Assembly: GCF_009299475.1 (NCBI RefSeq)
Contig: NZ_WBSN01000013.1
Span: 1 to 64,000 of the forward strand
Origin: Bifidobacterium avesanii
Lineage (GTDB): Bacteria > Actinomycetota > Actinomycetes > Actinomycetales > Bifidobacteriaceae
Direction: 5' to 3'
DNA length: 64,000 nt
Shown: one piece after another, positions 49,801-58,008 of the stretch
How positions within the stretch are numbered: the first letter of the stretch is position 1
Layout of the letters: each line of letters opens with the position of its first letter
Position numbers and translations under genes: made by a program
The notes under the pieces: generated by a model
Database searches by the model: none
The model's input: only the letters and a program-made list of their open reading frames with translations
What the model was told of the DNA's origin: nothing

Positions 49801-50249
49801 TGGTCGCCCGCCATCTGGGCGACGGGAAGGCCGCCGAGGCCGAGTTACGCCGGGCCACGATCGGCCCCGACGAGGTGAAGGGCGCGATGTACTACAACGA
49901 CCAGCCCGCCGAGATGATCCTCTTCCAGGGGCTCGCGCACGCGGCGCTGGGGGAGCGGGGAGCGGCCAACGCCCGCTTCTACCGCCTGCTGGACTACGGC
50001 GAGCAGCACCTCGACGACCGGGTGAGGATCGACTACTTCGCCGTCTCGCTGCCCGACTTCCTCATCTTCGACAACGACTACACGAAGATGAACCGCGTCC
50101 ACTGCCTGTACCTCATGGGGCTCGCCAACATCGGCACCGGCGACCGCGCGGCGGCCTCGCGTCTCCTCGCCGAGGCGCTTGCGCTCGACCCGAGCCACAT
50201 TCAGGCGAACCTCTTCGCCGACGAGCTCGCCCATCGTCATGTACTGTGA
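46896..50249 (+). CDS. DUF5107 plus TPR protein, 1117 residues
   Basis: The N-terminal 330 residues are DUF5107 ([47 protein letters not shown]-like PGKKQWTWGNGDFG), a fold related to the galactose-mutarotase beta-sandwich. After a beta linker, residues about 480-1100 are TPR-type helical repeats (AYGRLLLRRGDFTGAERYFRAAI and others). No signal peptide. The conserved His/Trp/Glu-rich N-terminal domain suggests sugar binding or catalysis. The place between GH2 and GH35 genes suggests action on the same oligosaccharides. AAGGAG five bases before the ATG supports the start at 46896. Confidence 0.85.
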   Translation: MGGVTITDTTITIPTYEIGAADKNPEFIEKRVYQGSSGRVYPYPVVETIGDEKRDKAYRAVILENDYLEVTVLPELGGRIQYARDKTNGYDFVYRNDVIKPALVGLTGPWISGGIEFNWPQHHRPTTYLPVDYRIEDLPDGGKAVQCHDTDQMYGTQAVTTIALHPGKAVIEISAQLYNGTALPQTFLWWANPAVPVNEHTKTVMPPDVTAVMDHGKRDVSRYPIATGTYYKHDYSEGVDIGRYKNVPVPTSYMAAHSEYDFVGGYDFGVGAGILHVADHHVSPGKKQWTWGNGDFGRAWDRNLTDANGPYVELMTGVFTDNQPDFTWLKPYEGKTFTQYFMPYKGVGLVKNATVDAAVNLEIGPEDTFGAAGETEGVEAQGLKAGQGRVTAYATGVFEGARVTVANRATGETLYSHTGVIGPNDVVRAEFETGGAPATDITVTVADEDGRVLVEYTPKPRRIEKLPEPAKAADEPERIATNEELLLAGLHLEQYRHATYMPDPYYLEGLKRDPGDARINNAYGRLLLRRGDFTGAERYFRAAIRRLTKHNTQPYDSEPHYNLGLALLYQGGRDGEAFDAFFKATWDDAQKERAFFAMAAVAARRGDYADALEYADASLTRNTMNVKARALRAYLLRKLGRARDAAAAIEENLKIDAFDFVSGNERVIAGADPAELEGLMRGFHENYLMAARDYALFGAYGEALALLAKADQTKPMVRYYEGHYLAQLGRDAEARAAFEAAEAAPSDYCFPNKLEDIAPLERAIATVNGPKAAYYLGCLYYDKTLADRAIALWERSRDLDPSFPTVHRNLALAYYNKRGDAERAQAEIEEAYRLDESDARVFLELDQLHRRIGWTYARRLAEFERHLDVVSARDDLFIEYLTVLNQTGNHARAYELMRRRRFHPWEGGEGKVTGQYRIALTLLAKDAMAAGEWEHARDLLTRALAYPHNLGEGKLEGQKDNDLHYWLGVVARHLGDGKAAEAELRRATIGPDEVKGAMYYNDQPAEMILFQGLAHAALGERGAANARFYRLLDYGEQHLDDRVRIDYFAVSLPDFLIFDNDYTKMNRVHCLYLMGLANIGTGDRAAASRLLAEALALDPSHIQANLFADELAHRHVL

Positions 50250-50337
50250 CGGTCGACGACCGTAACGGCCGGCGGACGGCTACCGTGACGAACGGCGCCC
50301 ATCACCCAGCAACGGAGCAATCACATACGGAGCAATC

Positions 50338-52809
50338 ATGGAACACATCGTTGACCTGCGCGGCTTCGCCCGTCGCCCGATCCACCCCTTCGACGTCGTC
50401 GATCGGACCTGCAACACGAATCCGGACGGCGAGGCGATCGACTTCACCAACGCGTACATGACCATCGGCGGCAGGCCGTTCCTCGGCGTGAGCGGCGAAT
50501 TCCATTTCTCGCGCATGGACGCCTCGCGCTGGGACGACGAGCTGGCCCAGTGCGAGGCCGGCGGCGTGACCGTTATCTCCACGTACGTGTTCTGGAACCA
50601 CCACGAGGAGGTCGAGGGCGAATGGGACTTCACCGGCTCGCGCGACCTGAAGCGGTTCGTGGAGCTGTGCGCGCGGCACGGTTTGTACGTGATCCTGCGC
50701 CTCGGGCCGTTCGACCACGGTGAGGTGCGCAACGGCGGGCTGCCCGACTGGGTGTACGGCAAGGACTACGAGGTCCGTTCGCTCGACCCGGGCTGGCTCG
50801 CCGAGACGCGCGAGCTGTACGGGCGCGTCGCCGAACAGGTGGACGGGCTGTTCTACGCGCAGGGCGGGCCGATCATCGCCGCCCAGCTCGACAACGAGTA
50901 CATGCATTCGTGCGCCCCGTGGGAGATGACCACCGGCATCTCCGACGAGTGGGTGAGCAGCGGCTCGGACGGCGTGGCCTACATGGAGGCGATTCGGGAC
51001 ATCGCGCGCGAGGCCGGCATCCGCGTGCCGTTCTTCACCGCCACCGCGTGGGGCGGGGCCGCCGTGCCGGACGACGTGCTGCCGCTGTGGGGCGGGTACG
51101 CGTACCGGCCGTGGCTGTTCTACGCGCACGGCGGCGAGCATCCCAAGACCGACGAATACCTCTACCGCGACTTCCGCTCCGACGACTGCCCGCGCAACGC
51201 CGAGTTCGACCCCGCCTACCCGCCGTCCGCCAAGCCCTACGCATGCTGCGAGATGGGCGGCGGCATGATGAACTCGTACAACTACCGGTTCATCCTGCCC
51301 ACGAAGTCCGTGGACGCCATGGCCAACGTCAAGCTCGGCTCCGGATGCAACTTCCTCGGCTACTACATGTATCACGGCGGCACCAACCCCACCGGCCGCG
51401 GCGTCTACCTCAACGAGGGGCAGGTGCCCAAGAAGTCGTACGACTACCAGTGCGGGCTCGGCGAGTTCGGACAGGTGCGCGAGTCCTACGGGCGGCTCGG
51501 CGTGCTGCACGAGTTCGTCGCCGCGTTCGGGGACCGGCTCGCGCCCATGGACGTGGCGCTGCCCGCGGATCAGGCCGCGATCACGCCGGAGAACCGCGAC
51601 GCCCTGCGCTACTCGGTGCGCACCGACGGGCGGTCGGGCTTCATGTTCCTCACCAATTTCCAGGACCACGACGAATCGGACGCCAAACACGGCGAATCCA
51701 TCCGCATCGAGCTGCCGGGCTCTGCGGGTGGTGCTGGTTCCGCGGGCGGTGCTGGTTCCGCGGGCGGGACGGCCGACGTGCGCTTCGACGGCATCGGACT
51801 CGCGCCGGGGGAGAACTGCGTGCTGCCGTTCAACATGGACTTGGACGGCGTGACGCTTGAGGCCGCGACCGTGCAACCGGTCACCGTGATCCGGCCGCGG
51901 GGCGGCTCCGGTGCCGCGGGCGCTTCGGATACCGCCGGCGCCGCGGGGCGCCGCACGTTCGTGTTCATGCGCCCCGACGGCATGGACCGCGCGTGGATGC
52001 GGTTCGCGGGCGGCGGCTCCGGACGGGCCCGCGAGATCGCGATCGACGGCGAGGCGGACTTCCAGCGGTTTGAGGTCGGTTTCGGCGCCGACGGCCCAAT
52101 CGGTCCGGAGATCGTGGTCGTCAGCCGCGCCCTGGCGAACCGCATGACGGTGCTCGACGGCGAGGCGCTGGCCTTCGCGCCCGAGCCGGGCATGGACGAC
52201 CCCGCCGCGCTGGGCGAGATGAACGCCCTGTACCGTCGCGGCGACGAGGTCGTGGTCCGCTCCTTCGACGGACGGGCCGCCGCCGCGCCGAGCACGTACC
52301 CGGCCGGATACCTTGTATCGGTGGACGGCCGCGCATCCGATGCGCCGGACGATGCCCGCGACGCCACGTGCGGCGGCGCTTCCCGCGTGCTTGCCGCGTC
52401 GTTCTTCCCCGCCCCGACCGTCACGCGCATCCGCGGCAACCGCTTCGCCATCGACCTGCCGGACGGGCTGCCGGACGCCATCGCGTCGCGGGCCGGCGGC
52501 CTCGCGGACGTGCTGCTGCGCGTGCGCTACGTGGGCGACATCGGCTGGCTCTTCGCCGGCGGCCGGCTGCTCTCCGACAACTTCTGCAACGGCGACGTGT
52601 GGGAGATCGGGCTAAGGGACTCCGCGGACGCCATCCGCGCGGCCGGCGGCCGGCTCGTGCTCGTCATCACGCCCCTGAAGAAGGGCGTCAACGTGAACGT
52701 CGACTCGCCCATGGCCGCGCGTCTGGAAACCGCCGACGAATTCATCACCGGGCTCGACACCGTGACGCTCCAGCCGGTCCACGAAACCGTGCTTTGCAGG
52801 ATGGCGTGA
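50338..52809 (+). CDS. GH35-type beta-galactosidase
   Basis: 823 residues, intracellular. GH35 barrel: FLGVSGEFHFSRMDASRWDDEL, STYVFWNHHEEVEGEWDF, acid/base Glu187 in AAQLDNEYMH, probable nucleophile Glu305 in ACCEMGGGM, and YYMYHGGTNPTGRG. The family removes terminal beta-linked galactose (1,3/1,6/1,4). C-terminal beta domains are longer than usual and interrupted by a GSAGGA-repeat linker (about 461-476). Preceded by ACGGAGCAATC; 88 bp after the DUF5107 gene. With GH2 and DUF2264 it would strip side chains of galactose-rich glycans. Confidence 0.88.
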   Translation: MEHIVDLRGFARRPIHPFDVVDRTCNTNPDGEAIDFTNAYMTIGGRPFLGVSGEFHFSRMDASRWDDELAQCEAGGVTVISTYVFWNHHEEVEGEWDFTGSRDLKRFVELCARHGLYVILRLGPFDHGEVRNGGLPDWVYGKDYEVRSLDPGWLAETRELYGRVAEQVDGLFYAQGGPIIAAQLDNEYMHSCAPWEMTTGISDEWVSSGSDGVAYMEAIRDIAREAGIRVPFFTATAWGGAAVPDDVLPLWGGYAYRPWLFYAHGGEHPKTDEYLYRDFRSDDCPRNAEFDPAYPPSAKPYACCEMGGGMMNSYNYRFILPTKSVDAMANVKLGSGCNFLGYYMYHGGTNPTGRGVYLNEGQVPKKSYDYQCGLGEFGQVRESYGRLGVLHEFVAAFGDRLAPMDVALPADQAAITPENRDALRYSVRTDGRSGFMFLTNFQDHDESDAKHGESIRIELPGSAGGAGSAGGAGSAGGTADVRFDGIGLAPGENCVLPFNMDLDGVTLEAATVQPVTVIRPRGGSGAAGASDTAGAAGRRTFVFMRPDGMDRAWMRFAGGGSGRAREIAIDGEADFQRFEVGFGADGPIGPEIVVVSRALANRMTVLDGEALAFAPEPGMDDPAALGEMNALYRRGDEVVVRSFDGRAAAAPSTYPAGYLVSVDGRASDAPDDARDATCGGASRVLAASFFPAPTVTRIRGNRFAIDLPDGLPDAIASRAGGLADVLLRVRYVGDIGWLFAGGRLLSDNFCNGDVWEIGLRDSADAIRAAGGRLVLVITPLKKGVNVNVDSPMAARLETADEFITGLDTVTLQPVHETVLCRMA

Positions 52810-52872
52810 GGAGGGTGTGATACGATTCGTGGGCGGCGCAGGGCCCATCATTCCACGTCAAAGGAGCACGGC

Positions 52873-53571
52873 ATGAAGTTCATCGACAACATCTACAACC
52901 CGCCGGAGCCCCGGAAGGACGGCCGCAGCGACGACGAGGGGCGCGACGCCAAGCACGGCAGCGCGGCGATCGTGTGGGACGTGGTCACCCACCACACGTG
53001 GGAGCTCATCAAGCTCAACGTGCTGGTGTTCGTCACCTGCCTGCCCATCGTCACCATCCCCATGGCCGCCGCCGCGGCGACCAGCCTGTTCCGCGACATG
53101 ATCGGCGGGCGCGTGGTCTTCGTGTGGCACGACTACTTCAAGGCGTGGGGCGCATACTGGAAGCGCGCCAGCGTGATCGGCCTGCCCATCCTCGCCGTCT
53201 CGCTGCTCGGCGCGTTCGGCGCGTGGTTCTACTCGTCGTCCACCGTGGTCCCCGGCCTCGGCGGCGTGGCGTTCGCCGGACTGTGCGGCGCTGCCGCCCT
53301 CGTGGCGCTCGCCATGATGATCTACCTGTTCCCCATGCTCGTCGTGACCGACCTGAGCCGTCAGGAGATCTGGCGCAACTCCCTGCTGCTCGTGCCGCTG
53401 CGCTTCCCGTCCACGCTGCTCACCTTCCTGTTCGACCTGCTCATCGTGGCCGTCGGCGTGCTGCTCCTGCCCTACTCGTTCTTCGTGCTGCCGCTGTTCG
53501 GCCTCTCGCTCATCGGCCTGGCCGGCACGCAAAGCGCCCTCAAGGGCATCGCCCAGTTCGTCACGCGCTAG
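52873..53571 (+). CDS. YesL/DUF624-family membrane protein
   Basis: 232 residues with about five membrane helices (LIKLNVLVFVTCLPIVTIPM; VIGLPILAVSLLGAF; AALVALAMMIYLFPML; LFDLLIVAVGVLLLPY; LPLFGLSLIGLAG). Matches the YesL family, small membrane proteins often encoded within oligosaccharide ABC-importer and rhamnogalacturonan-use loci; the molecular role is unknown. AAAGGAG precedes the ATG. It ends the GH2-DUF5107-GH35 series. Confidence 0.85.
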   Translation: MKFIDNIYNPPEPRKDGRSDDEGRDAKHGSAAIVWDVVTHHTWELIKLNVLVFVTCLPIVTIPMAAAAATSLFRDMIGGRVVFVWHDYFKAWGAYWKRASVIGLPILAVSLLGAFGAWFYSSSTVVPGLGGVAFAGLCGAAALVALAMMIYLFPMLVVTDLSRQEIWRNSLLLVPLRFPSTLLTFLFDLLIVAVGVLLLPYSFFVLPLFGLSLIGLAGTQSALKGIAQFVTR

Positions 53572-53628
53572 GTCGCGGCCCGCGCGCTGTGTGTGCTCTG
53601 CGGCTCTGTGCTCCGGCGTTTCGCGTCT

Positions 53629-53985
53629 GTGTCCCCATCCGCATCCATTTAGCAAACCGGATGCGATTTGAGACGCATCATGGCCCTATGCTGTCTTAAC
53701 CTGCAGCCGTCTCCGGTTTTGGCGGCGATCTGAGACGCGATGCCCCTGCCTATGCCCTGATCCGCATCCAGCAATCGGAATGGATGCGATTTGAGACGCA
53801 CAACAGCCATTCTGTGTCTCGAATCGCATCCGAATTCAGTTTTGGCGGCGACCGGAGACACAACGGCCGCTATTTGTGTCTCAGATCGCATCCGTTTCCG
53901 TTTTGGGTAGTGGATTGGGACGCAAAAGGCCCGAATCGCGTCTCAATCCGCATCCGTCGCGGCAACGGGCCTCCGGCCGCCTTCG
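53629..53985. repeat. GTGTCTC...GCATCC repeats, six units, 62-bp period (array G)
   Basis: The unit GTGTCTCGAATCGCATCC ends at 53646, 53708 (decayed), 53769, 53831, 53893 and 53955; steps are 62, 61, 62, 62, 62. Each unit faces an inverted partner (GGATGCGATTTGAGACGC). Largest of the three arrays of this family in the window. No gene. Confidence 0.9.
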
Positions 53986-53995
53986 GTGGTTGGGC

Positions 53996-54228
53996 TACCT
54001 GGCTTTCCGAGGGCAGATCAGGGTCTCTGTGACCATCCACTCCGCCTTCCGAGGGCACCCCATCTACCGCATCAGGCTTATCGCCGATCCGCGGCCGCTG
54101 GAATTCCGCGACTTTCCAAGGCCATAACCGGTATGCTCCCCAAGCGAAGTGCCCTCGGAAGGGCAAGTAGATGTCCGCGAACCCGCGAATCCGCCCTCGG
54201 AAGGGCAAGTAGCCGTTTTCCGAAGGCA
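53996..54228. repeat. Inverted pair of 42-bp repeats, TTCCGAGGGC family (array H)
   Basis: TTCCGAGGGC occurs at 54005 and 54047 (42 bp apart) on the plus strand; its complement GCCCTCGGAA recurs on the other side with CGGAA at 54156 and 54198 (again 42 bp apart). The outer segments GGCTACCTGGCTTTCCGAGG (from 53992) and CCTTCCGAGGGC's partner ending GTAGCC extend the symmetry. The whole is a ~220-bp inverted arrangement upstream of the ABC exporter operon. Confidence 0.8.
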
Positions 54229-54323
54229 CCTCATCCGCGGGGATGACGCCGTTCATCGCGGAGCGCGCAAATCATCCGTCCGCCCGATGGGCCGCCCGCC
54301 GGTCGCCGCGTACCGTCGAAGGC

Positions 54324-55136
54324 ATGAATACCACAGCCACACCATATCCCGCATCCGGCCCGATCCTCGAAGCCCGCGGCGTCGTCATGGACTACACGGC
54401 CGCGCTCCACTCCGCCGCAGCGCCTGCAGTCCCCGTCGCCGCCGGCACGGCCCCTCACGCCCTGGCCCTCGACCACGTCGACTTCGCCCTGCAGCCCGGC
54501 GAAACCGTGGCCGTCATGGGGCCCTCCGGCTCCGGCAAGTCCACGCTCCTGCACGCGCTCGCCGGCATCATCCGTCCCACCTCCGGCGCCGTGCGGTTCC
54601 GCGGCACGGACCTCACCTCCATGCCGGACGCCGACCGCACCAAGCTGCGTCGCACCGCCTTCGGCTTCGTCTTCCAATCCGGCCAGCTCCTGCCCGAACT
54701 GCCCGCCGTGGAGAACGTGGCGCTGCCGATGATGCTCGGCGGCATGGATTACCGCGCCGCCACCGACCAGGCCGTCCTGTGGCTGGAGCGGCTTGGCCTG
54801 CGCGCGCTGGCCTCCCATAGGCCGGGGGAGATGAGCGGCGGCCAGATGCAGCGCATAGCCATCGCCCGCGCCCTGTGCGTGCGTCCCGCGGTGGTGTTCG
54901 CCGACGAGCCGACCGGAGCGCTCGACCAGTCCACCGGCCGCGAGGTGATGGGCATCCTCATGGACGCCGCCCGCGCCAACGGCTCCGCGGTGGTCGTCGT
55001 CACGCATGATCCGTCCGTGGCGCGCTTCTGCGGACGCACGGTCCTGATGCGCGACGGGCGACTGAGCGCGGACGACGCCGCGGTTCCGGCGAGTGCGGCT
55101 CCGGCGAACGCGGCGTGGACGGGAGGCTCACGATGA
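54324..55136 (+). CDS. ABC exporter ATP-binding protein (MacB/LolD-like)
   Basis: 270 residues. Walker A GPSGSGKS (about 70-77), Q-loop FVFQSGQLLPEL, signature MSGGQMQRIAIARAL, Walker B VVFADEPTGALD and the H-loop VTHD are all present. This type powers FtsX-like permeases exporting antimicrobial peptides, lipids or lipoproteins. An insert at residues about 25-45 (Ala/Pro-rich) separates the first strands. The ATG has only GAAGG very close by. Overlaps the permease gene by four bases (ATGA). Confidence 0.93.
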   Translation: MNTTATPYPASGPILEARGVVMDYTAALHSAAAPAVPVAAGTAPHALALDHVDFALQPGETVAVMGPSGSGKSTLLHALAGIIRPTSGAVRFRGTDLTSMPDADRTKLRRTAFGFVFQSGQLLPELPAVENVALPMMLGGMDYRAATDQAVLWLERLGLRALASHRPGEMSGGQMQRIAIARALCVRPAVVFADEPTGALDQSTGREVMGILMDAARANGSAVVVVTHDPSVARFCGRTVLMRDGRLSADDAAVPASAAPANAAWTGGSR

Positions 55137-56632
55137 GCACCTTCGCCCTGTGGCGCCTGTTCCACCGCCCCGGCACACGCGGCCTGTCCGGCCACACCTC
55201 CCTGCTGGCGACCGTCGCATTCGCCGCCGCGACCGGCATCTTCCTCACCGTGCTCGGCGGCGTGCACGGGTTCGTCTGGCGCGCGTCCGCCGACCATACC
55301 GTCGCATGCTTCCTCGATGCCCGCCGATGCGCCCCGGGCGCGGACGCCGTCGCCTACTGGGCGCAGACATTCCCGGATGCGGCGCTCGCGGACGGCGGCA
55401 CGTCGCTCGCGGACAACATGGCGGGCATGGCCGGCGGCTATGTGTTCCTCGCCGCCGTGGCCTGCCTGCTGCTCGTGGTGCCGTTCGCCGCGCTCGCCGG
55501 TTCCGCGGCCCGTCTGGCAGCCTCCCGCCGCGACGCCCGATTGGCCGCGCTTCGGCTGGTGGGAGCCACCCGCGGTCAGGTGGTGCGGCTCACCGCCTTG
55601 GACGCCGCCGGTCAGGCCGTACTCGGCGCGCTCATCGGCGTTCTTCTGTACTTGGCGCTCATGCCGGCGATCATGCTCCTCAACTTCCAGAACCTGCATT
55701 TCACTTTCGAACAGCTCTGGGTGGGGCCGCTCGCGCTGGTCGCCACGGTGGCGGGCGTGGCCGCGCTCGCCCTGGCCTCCGCGCTGCTCACCCTGCGGCG
55801 CGTGTCGATCACCCCGCTCGGCGTGGCCGCCCGCGCATCCCAGCCCCTGCCCGCCGCGTGGCGCGTCGCGGCATTCGTCGGCGCGATGATTGCCGCGTTG
55901 GCCACGTTCAAGCTCCTGCCGCAGCTCGGTGCCAGCTTGGGCGAGGCGGCGATGATCGCCATCTCGCTGGGATTCATGCTTCTGCCGTTCCTGCTGATGA
56001 ACCTCGTGGGCTCGTGGGCGGTGGCCGCTCGCGCCCGGGCCCGCGCACGCCGACCGCGCACCGCCGCCGTGATGATCGGCATGCGCCGCATCCTCGACGA
56101 TCCGAAGCGCGCGTGGCGCAACGTGTCCGGCATCGCGCTCGCCATGTTCATCGCCGGGTTCACGTCGGTCGCCGGCTATGCGGGCACGGGCGGCGGAGCC
56201 CCCGCCGATGCCGCGGCGGCGACGGATCCGGCCGTGATCTTCGCGCGGGACATCGGTACGGGCGGGCTGCTCACGCTCGCGTTCGCCGCGGTGCTCGCGG
56301 CCGTCTCCTCCGGCGTGATGCAGGCCGGCTCCGTCTACGATCAGGCCGATGAATACCGCATGCTCGTCCTCGAGGGCACGGATGTCGCCACGCTGGCCCG
56401 TGCGCGGTTCGCGGAGGTGATGACCCCGCTCAACGTGGTGACGCTCCTCGCCGGCGGGTGCTCGATGCTGCTCATGCTGCCGCTGTTCGGGCAGGCTATG
56501 GGTGCCGCGTCCACGCTGCTGGGTTTCCTCGGCGGCGTCGGACTGTGCTATGCGCTGGTGGCGGTCGGCGCCTTCGCCGCGAACCGGGCCGCCGCCTCGC
56601 TCAGCCTCGTCGACCGGCGGACCGACGACTGA
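55133..56632 (+). CDS. FtsX-family ABC permease
   Basis: 499 residues, about eight to ten membrane segments in two halves. The first FtsX-type segment set (FLAAVACLLLVVPFAALAGS; RLAALRLVGATRGQVVRL) is typical of MacB/YvcS permeases; the second half (VLEGTDVATLARARF) is a degenerate repeat. There is no large extracellular domain. GGAGG seven bases before the ATG. Forms a transporter with the preceding ATPase. Unlike many such pairs, no two-component system is adjacent. Confidence 0.9.
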   Translation: MSTFALWRLFHRPGTRGLSGHTSLLATVAFAAATGIFLTVLGGVHGFVWRASADHTVACFLDARRCAPGADAVAYWAQTFPDAALADGGTSLADNMAGMAGGYVFLAAVACLLLVVPFAALAGSAARLAASRRDARLAALRLVGATRGQVVRLTALDAAGQAVLGALIGVLLYLALMPAIMLLNFQNLHFTFEQLWVGPLALVATVAGVAALALASALLTLRRVSITPLGVAARASQPLPAAWRVAAFVGAMIAALATFKLLPQLGASLGEAAMIAISLGFMLLPFLLMNLVGSWAVAARARARARRPRTAAVMIGMRRILDDPKRAWRNVSGIALAMFIAGFTSVAGYAGTGGGAPADAAAATDPAVIFARDIGTGGLLTLAFAAVLAAVSSGVMQAGSVYDQADEYRMLVLEGTDVATLARARFAEVMTPLNVVTLLAGGCSMLLMLPLFGQAMGAASTLLGFLGGVGLCYALVAVGAFAANRAAASLSLVDRRTDD

Positions 56633-56946
56633 CGGCCTCGGCCTGCCGCTTGTCCCTTTCCGCTATGGGCTGCGTGCAGTGGGGCCGTGTGTCGTGCGGC
56701 ATTGCCCCTGCATGGCCCTGACCGTCGCGTGACGTGACACTGGTCACCTCGTGACATTGGCGGTCGCGTGACATTGGCCGTGACGCCGACCGCCCTGTGG
56801 CGTCGACCGTGCTGTCGACCGTGACAAAGACCGTATGTCCGGCATGCCTGAATCAGGAAAACGGCTTGATTCCAAGGTTTTGCGCGGCCTGCGACAGAGC
56901 GCGTCCGGTCTTTGTCACGGGCGCGGTCACGCGGGTCACGCCTCCA
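56633..56946. repeat. GTGAC repeats and 105-bp inverted repeat
   Basis: GTGACATTGGC-type words repeat around 56720-56790. GTGACAAAGACCG (about 56819-56831) and CGGTCTTTGTCAC (about 56908-56920) are perfect complements enclosing ~75 bp that contains CTTGATTCCAAG. No coding potential is seen. Confidence 0.65.
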
Positions 56947-56980
56947 TCAACTCAACAGGAACGCAATGAGCGCGATGCCG
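56947..56980 (-). pseudogene. Relic of the 3' end of a second AEC transporter gene
   Basis: The 27 bases 56951-56977 match the last codons of the AEC transporter gene (57068-57094) with one mismatch. In the same frame they encode IALIAFLLS followed by TGA, as in the intact gene; the differences (GCG for GCA, AGT for AGC) are synonymous. This looks like the remaining tail of a tandem duplicate or the scar of a recombination 117 bp downstream of the present gene. Confidence 0.65.
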
Positions 56981-56991
56981 AGCCGTGAAGC

Positions 56992-57015
56992 GGGCAATCC
57001 AGTGGATTGCCCGTA
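56992..57015. terminator. Perfect hairpin, possible terminator
   Basis: CGGGCAATCC and GGATTGCCCG enclose AGT; located 50 bp after the minus-strand transporter gene, without a clear T-run. Confidence 0.45.
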
Positions 57016-57063
57016 GGTGAGGGGAGCCGCCGTTATGGGCGGCGACGGTTCATCGCGCGCCCC

Positions 57064-58008
57064 TCAGCTCAACAGGAATGCAATGAGCGCGATGAACACC
57101 GGACTGGTCATGGTGCTCATGAGGATGCCGTCGCGCGCGAACGTGAGGCCCACGTTGTAGCGCGCCGCGTAGTTGTACACGTTCTGCCCGGTCGGGAGGG
57201 CCGCCAGCACCACGCAGCCGTACAGTTCGGCGCCGCGGAAGCCCATGAGGAAGTAGGAGATGAGGAACGCGATGATCGGCATGACGATGTTCTTGAGCAC
57301 CGCCACGGTGAAGATGGCCGGCCGGTCGCCCTTCTCCTGCAGCGGCTTGGTGCCGCGCAGGGACATGCCGAACGCCATGAGGATCATGGGCACCGCGGAG
57401 TCGCCGATCATGTCGATCGGGTCGTAGAGGAAGTCCGGCACCACGAAGTAACCCACACGCGCGCTGATCGCGGAGATGGCGATGCCGCCCAGCGACCCGA
57501 TGAGCAGCGGCTGGTGCAGCGGCTGCTTGGCGATCTCCTTGACGGACACCTTGCCCTTGGTGGTCACGTCCAGCACCGTGAGCCCGATCGGCGTGAACAG
57601 CGCCTGCTGCATCACCAGAATCGGGGCCACGAGCGCCGGGTTGCCGAGGATGTACGTGGCCACGGGCAGACCGATGTTGTTCGAGTTGAGGTACAGCGAG
57701 TTGAGGGCGCCGATCGTCGCGTCCGGGGCCTTCATGTGGAAGAACACCGAATTGAGCAGCAGGAACACCACGCCCACGCCCGCGGCGGACAGGAACGCCA
57801 CCAGCAGGCTCGGGTGGAAGATGTCGCCCAGCGGCTGCTTGGACAGGATCGCGAACATGAGGCACGGGCTGGAGACGAAGAAGCTGAACCGGTTGAGCAC
57901 CATCTGCGCGCTGGGGCCGCCGATGCGCATGCGCGCGGCGACGTAGCCCGTGGCGATCACGATGCCGATGACGCAGAACCCCTCCATTGCACTGAGCAGA
58001 CCAGACAT
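57064..58008 (-). CDS. AEC-family (auxin efflux carrier-type) transporter
   Basis: 314 residues, about ten membrane helices in two five-helix halves (FCVIGIVIATGYVAAR; VAFLSAAGVGVVFLLLNSVFF; and GSLGGIAISAISARVG; VPMILMAFGMSLRG). The polar segments NRFSFFVSSPCLMF and LNSNNIGLPVATYIL are typical of the bacterial AEC family, many of which carry malate or other organic acids; the substrate here is unknown. GAGG lies before the ATG at 58008. Divergent from dapE across a region with an inverted repeat. Confidence 0.88.
   Translation of the reverse strand: MSGLLSAMEGFCVIGIVIATGYVAARMRIGGPSAQMVLNRFSFFVSSPCLMFAILSKQPLGDIFHPSLLVAFLSAAGVGVVFLLLNSVFFHMKAPDATIGALNSLYLNSNNIGLPVATYILGNPALVAPILVMQQALFTPIGLTVLDVTTKGKVSVKEIAKQPLHQPLLIGSLGGIAISAISARVGYFVVPDFLYDPIDMIGDSAVPMILMAFGMSLRGTKPLQEKGDRPAIFTVAVLKNIVMPIIAFLISYFLMGFRGAELYGCVVLAALPTGQNVYNYAARYNVGLTFARDGILMSTMTSPVFIALIAFLLS

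Noticed and set aside
46797-49814. A 1005-codon frame antisense to the DUF5107-TPR gene
   Set aside because: Composition is typical of reverse-frame translation; the sense strand has recognisable domains and a good start.
53629-53985. CRISPR array at the 62-bp repeats
   Set aside because: Units contain degenerate inverted partners and decay gradually; there is no constant repeat or cas gene.
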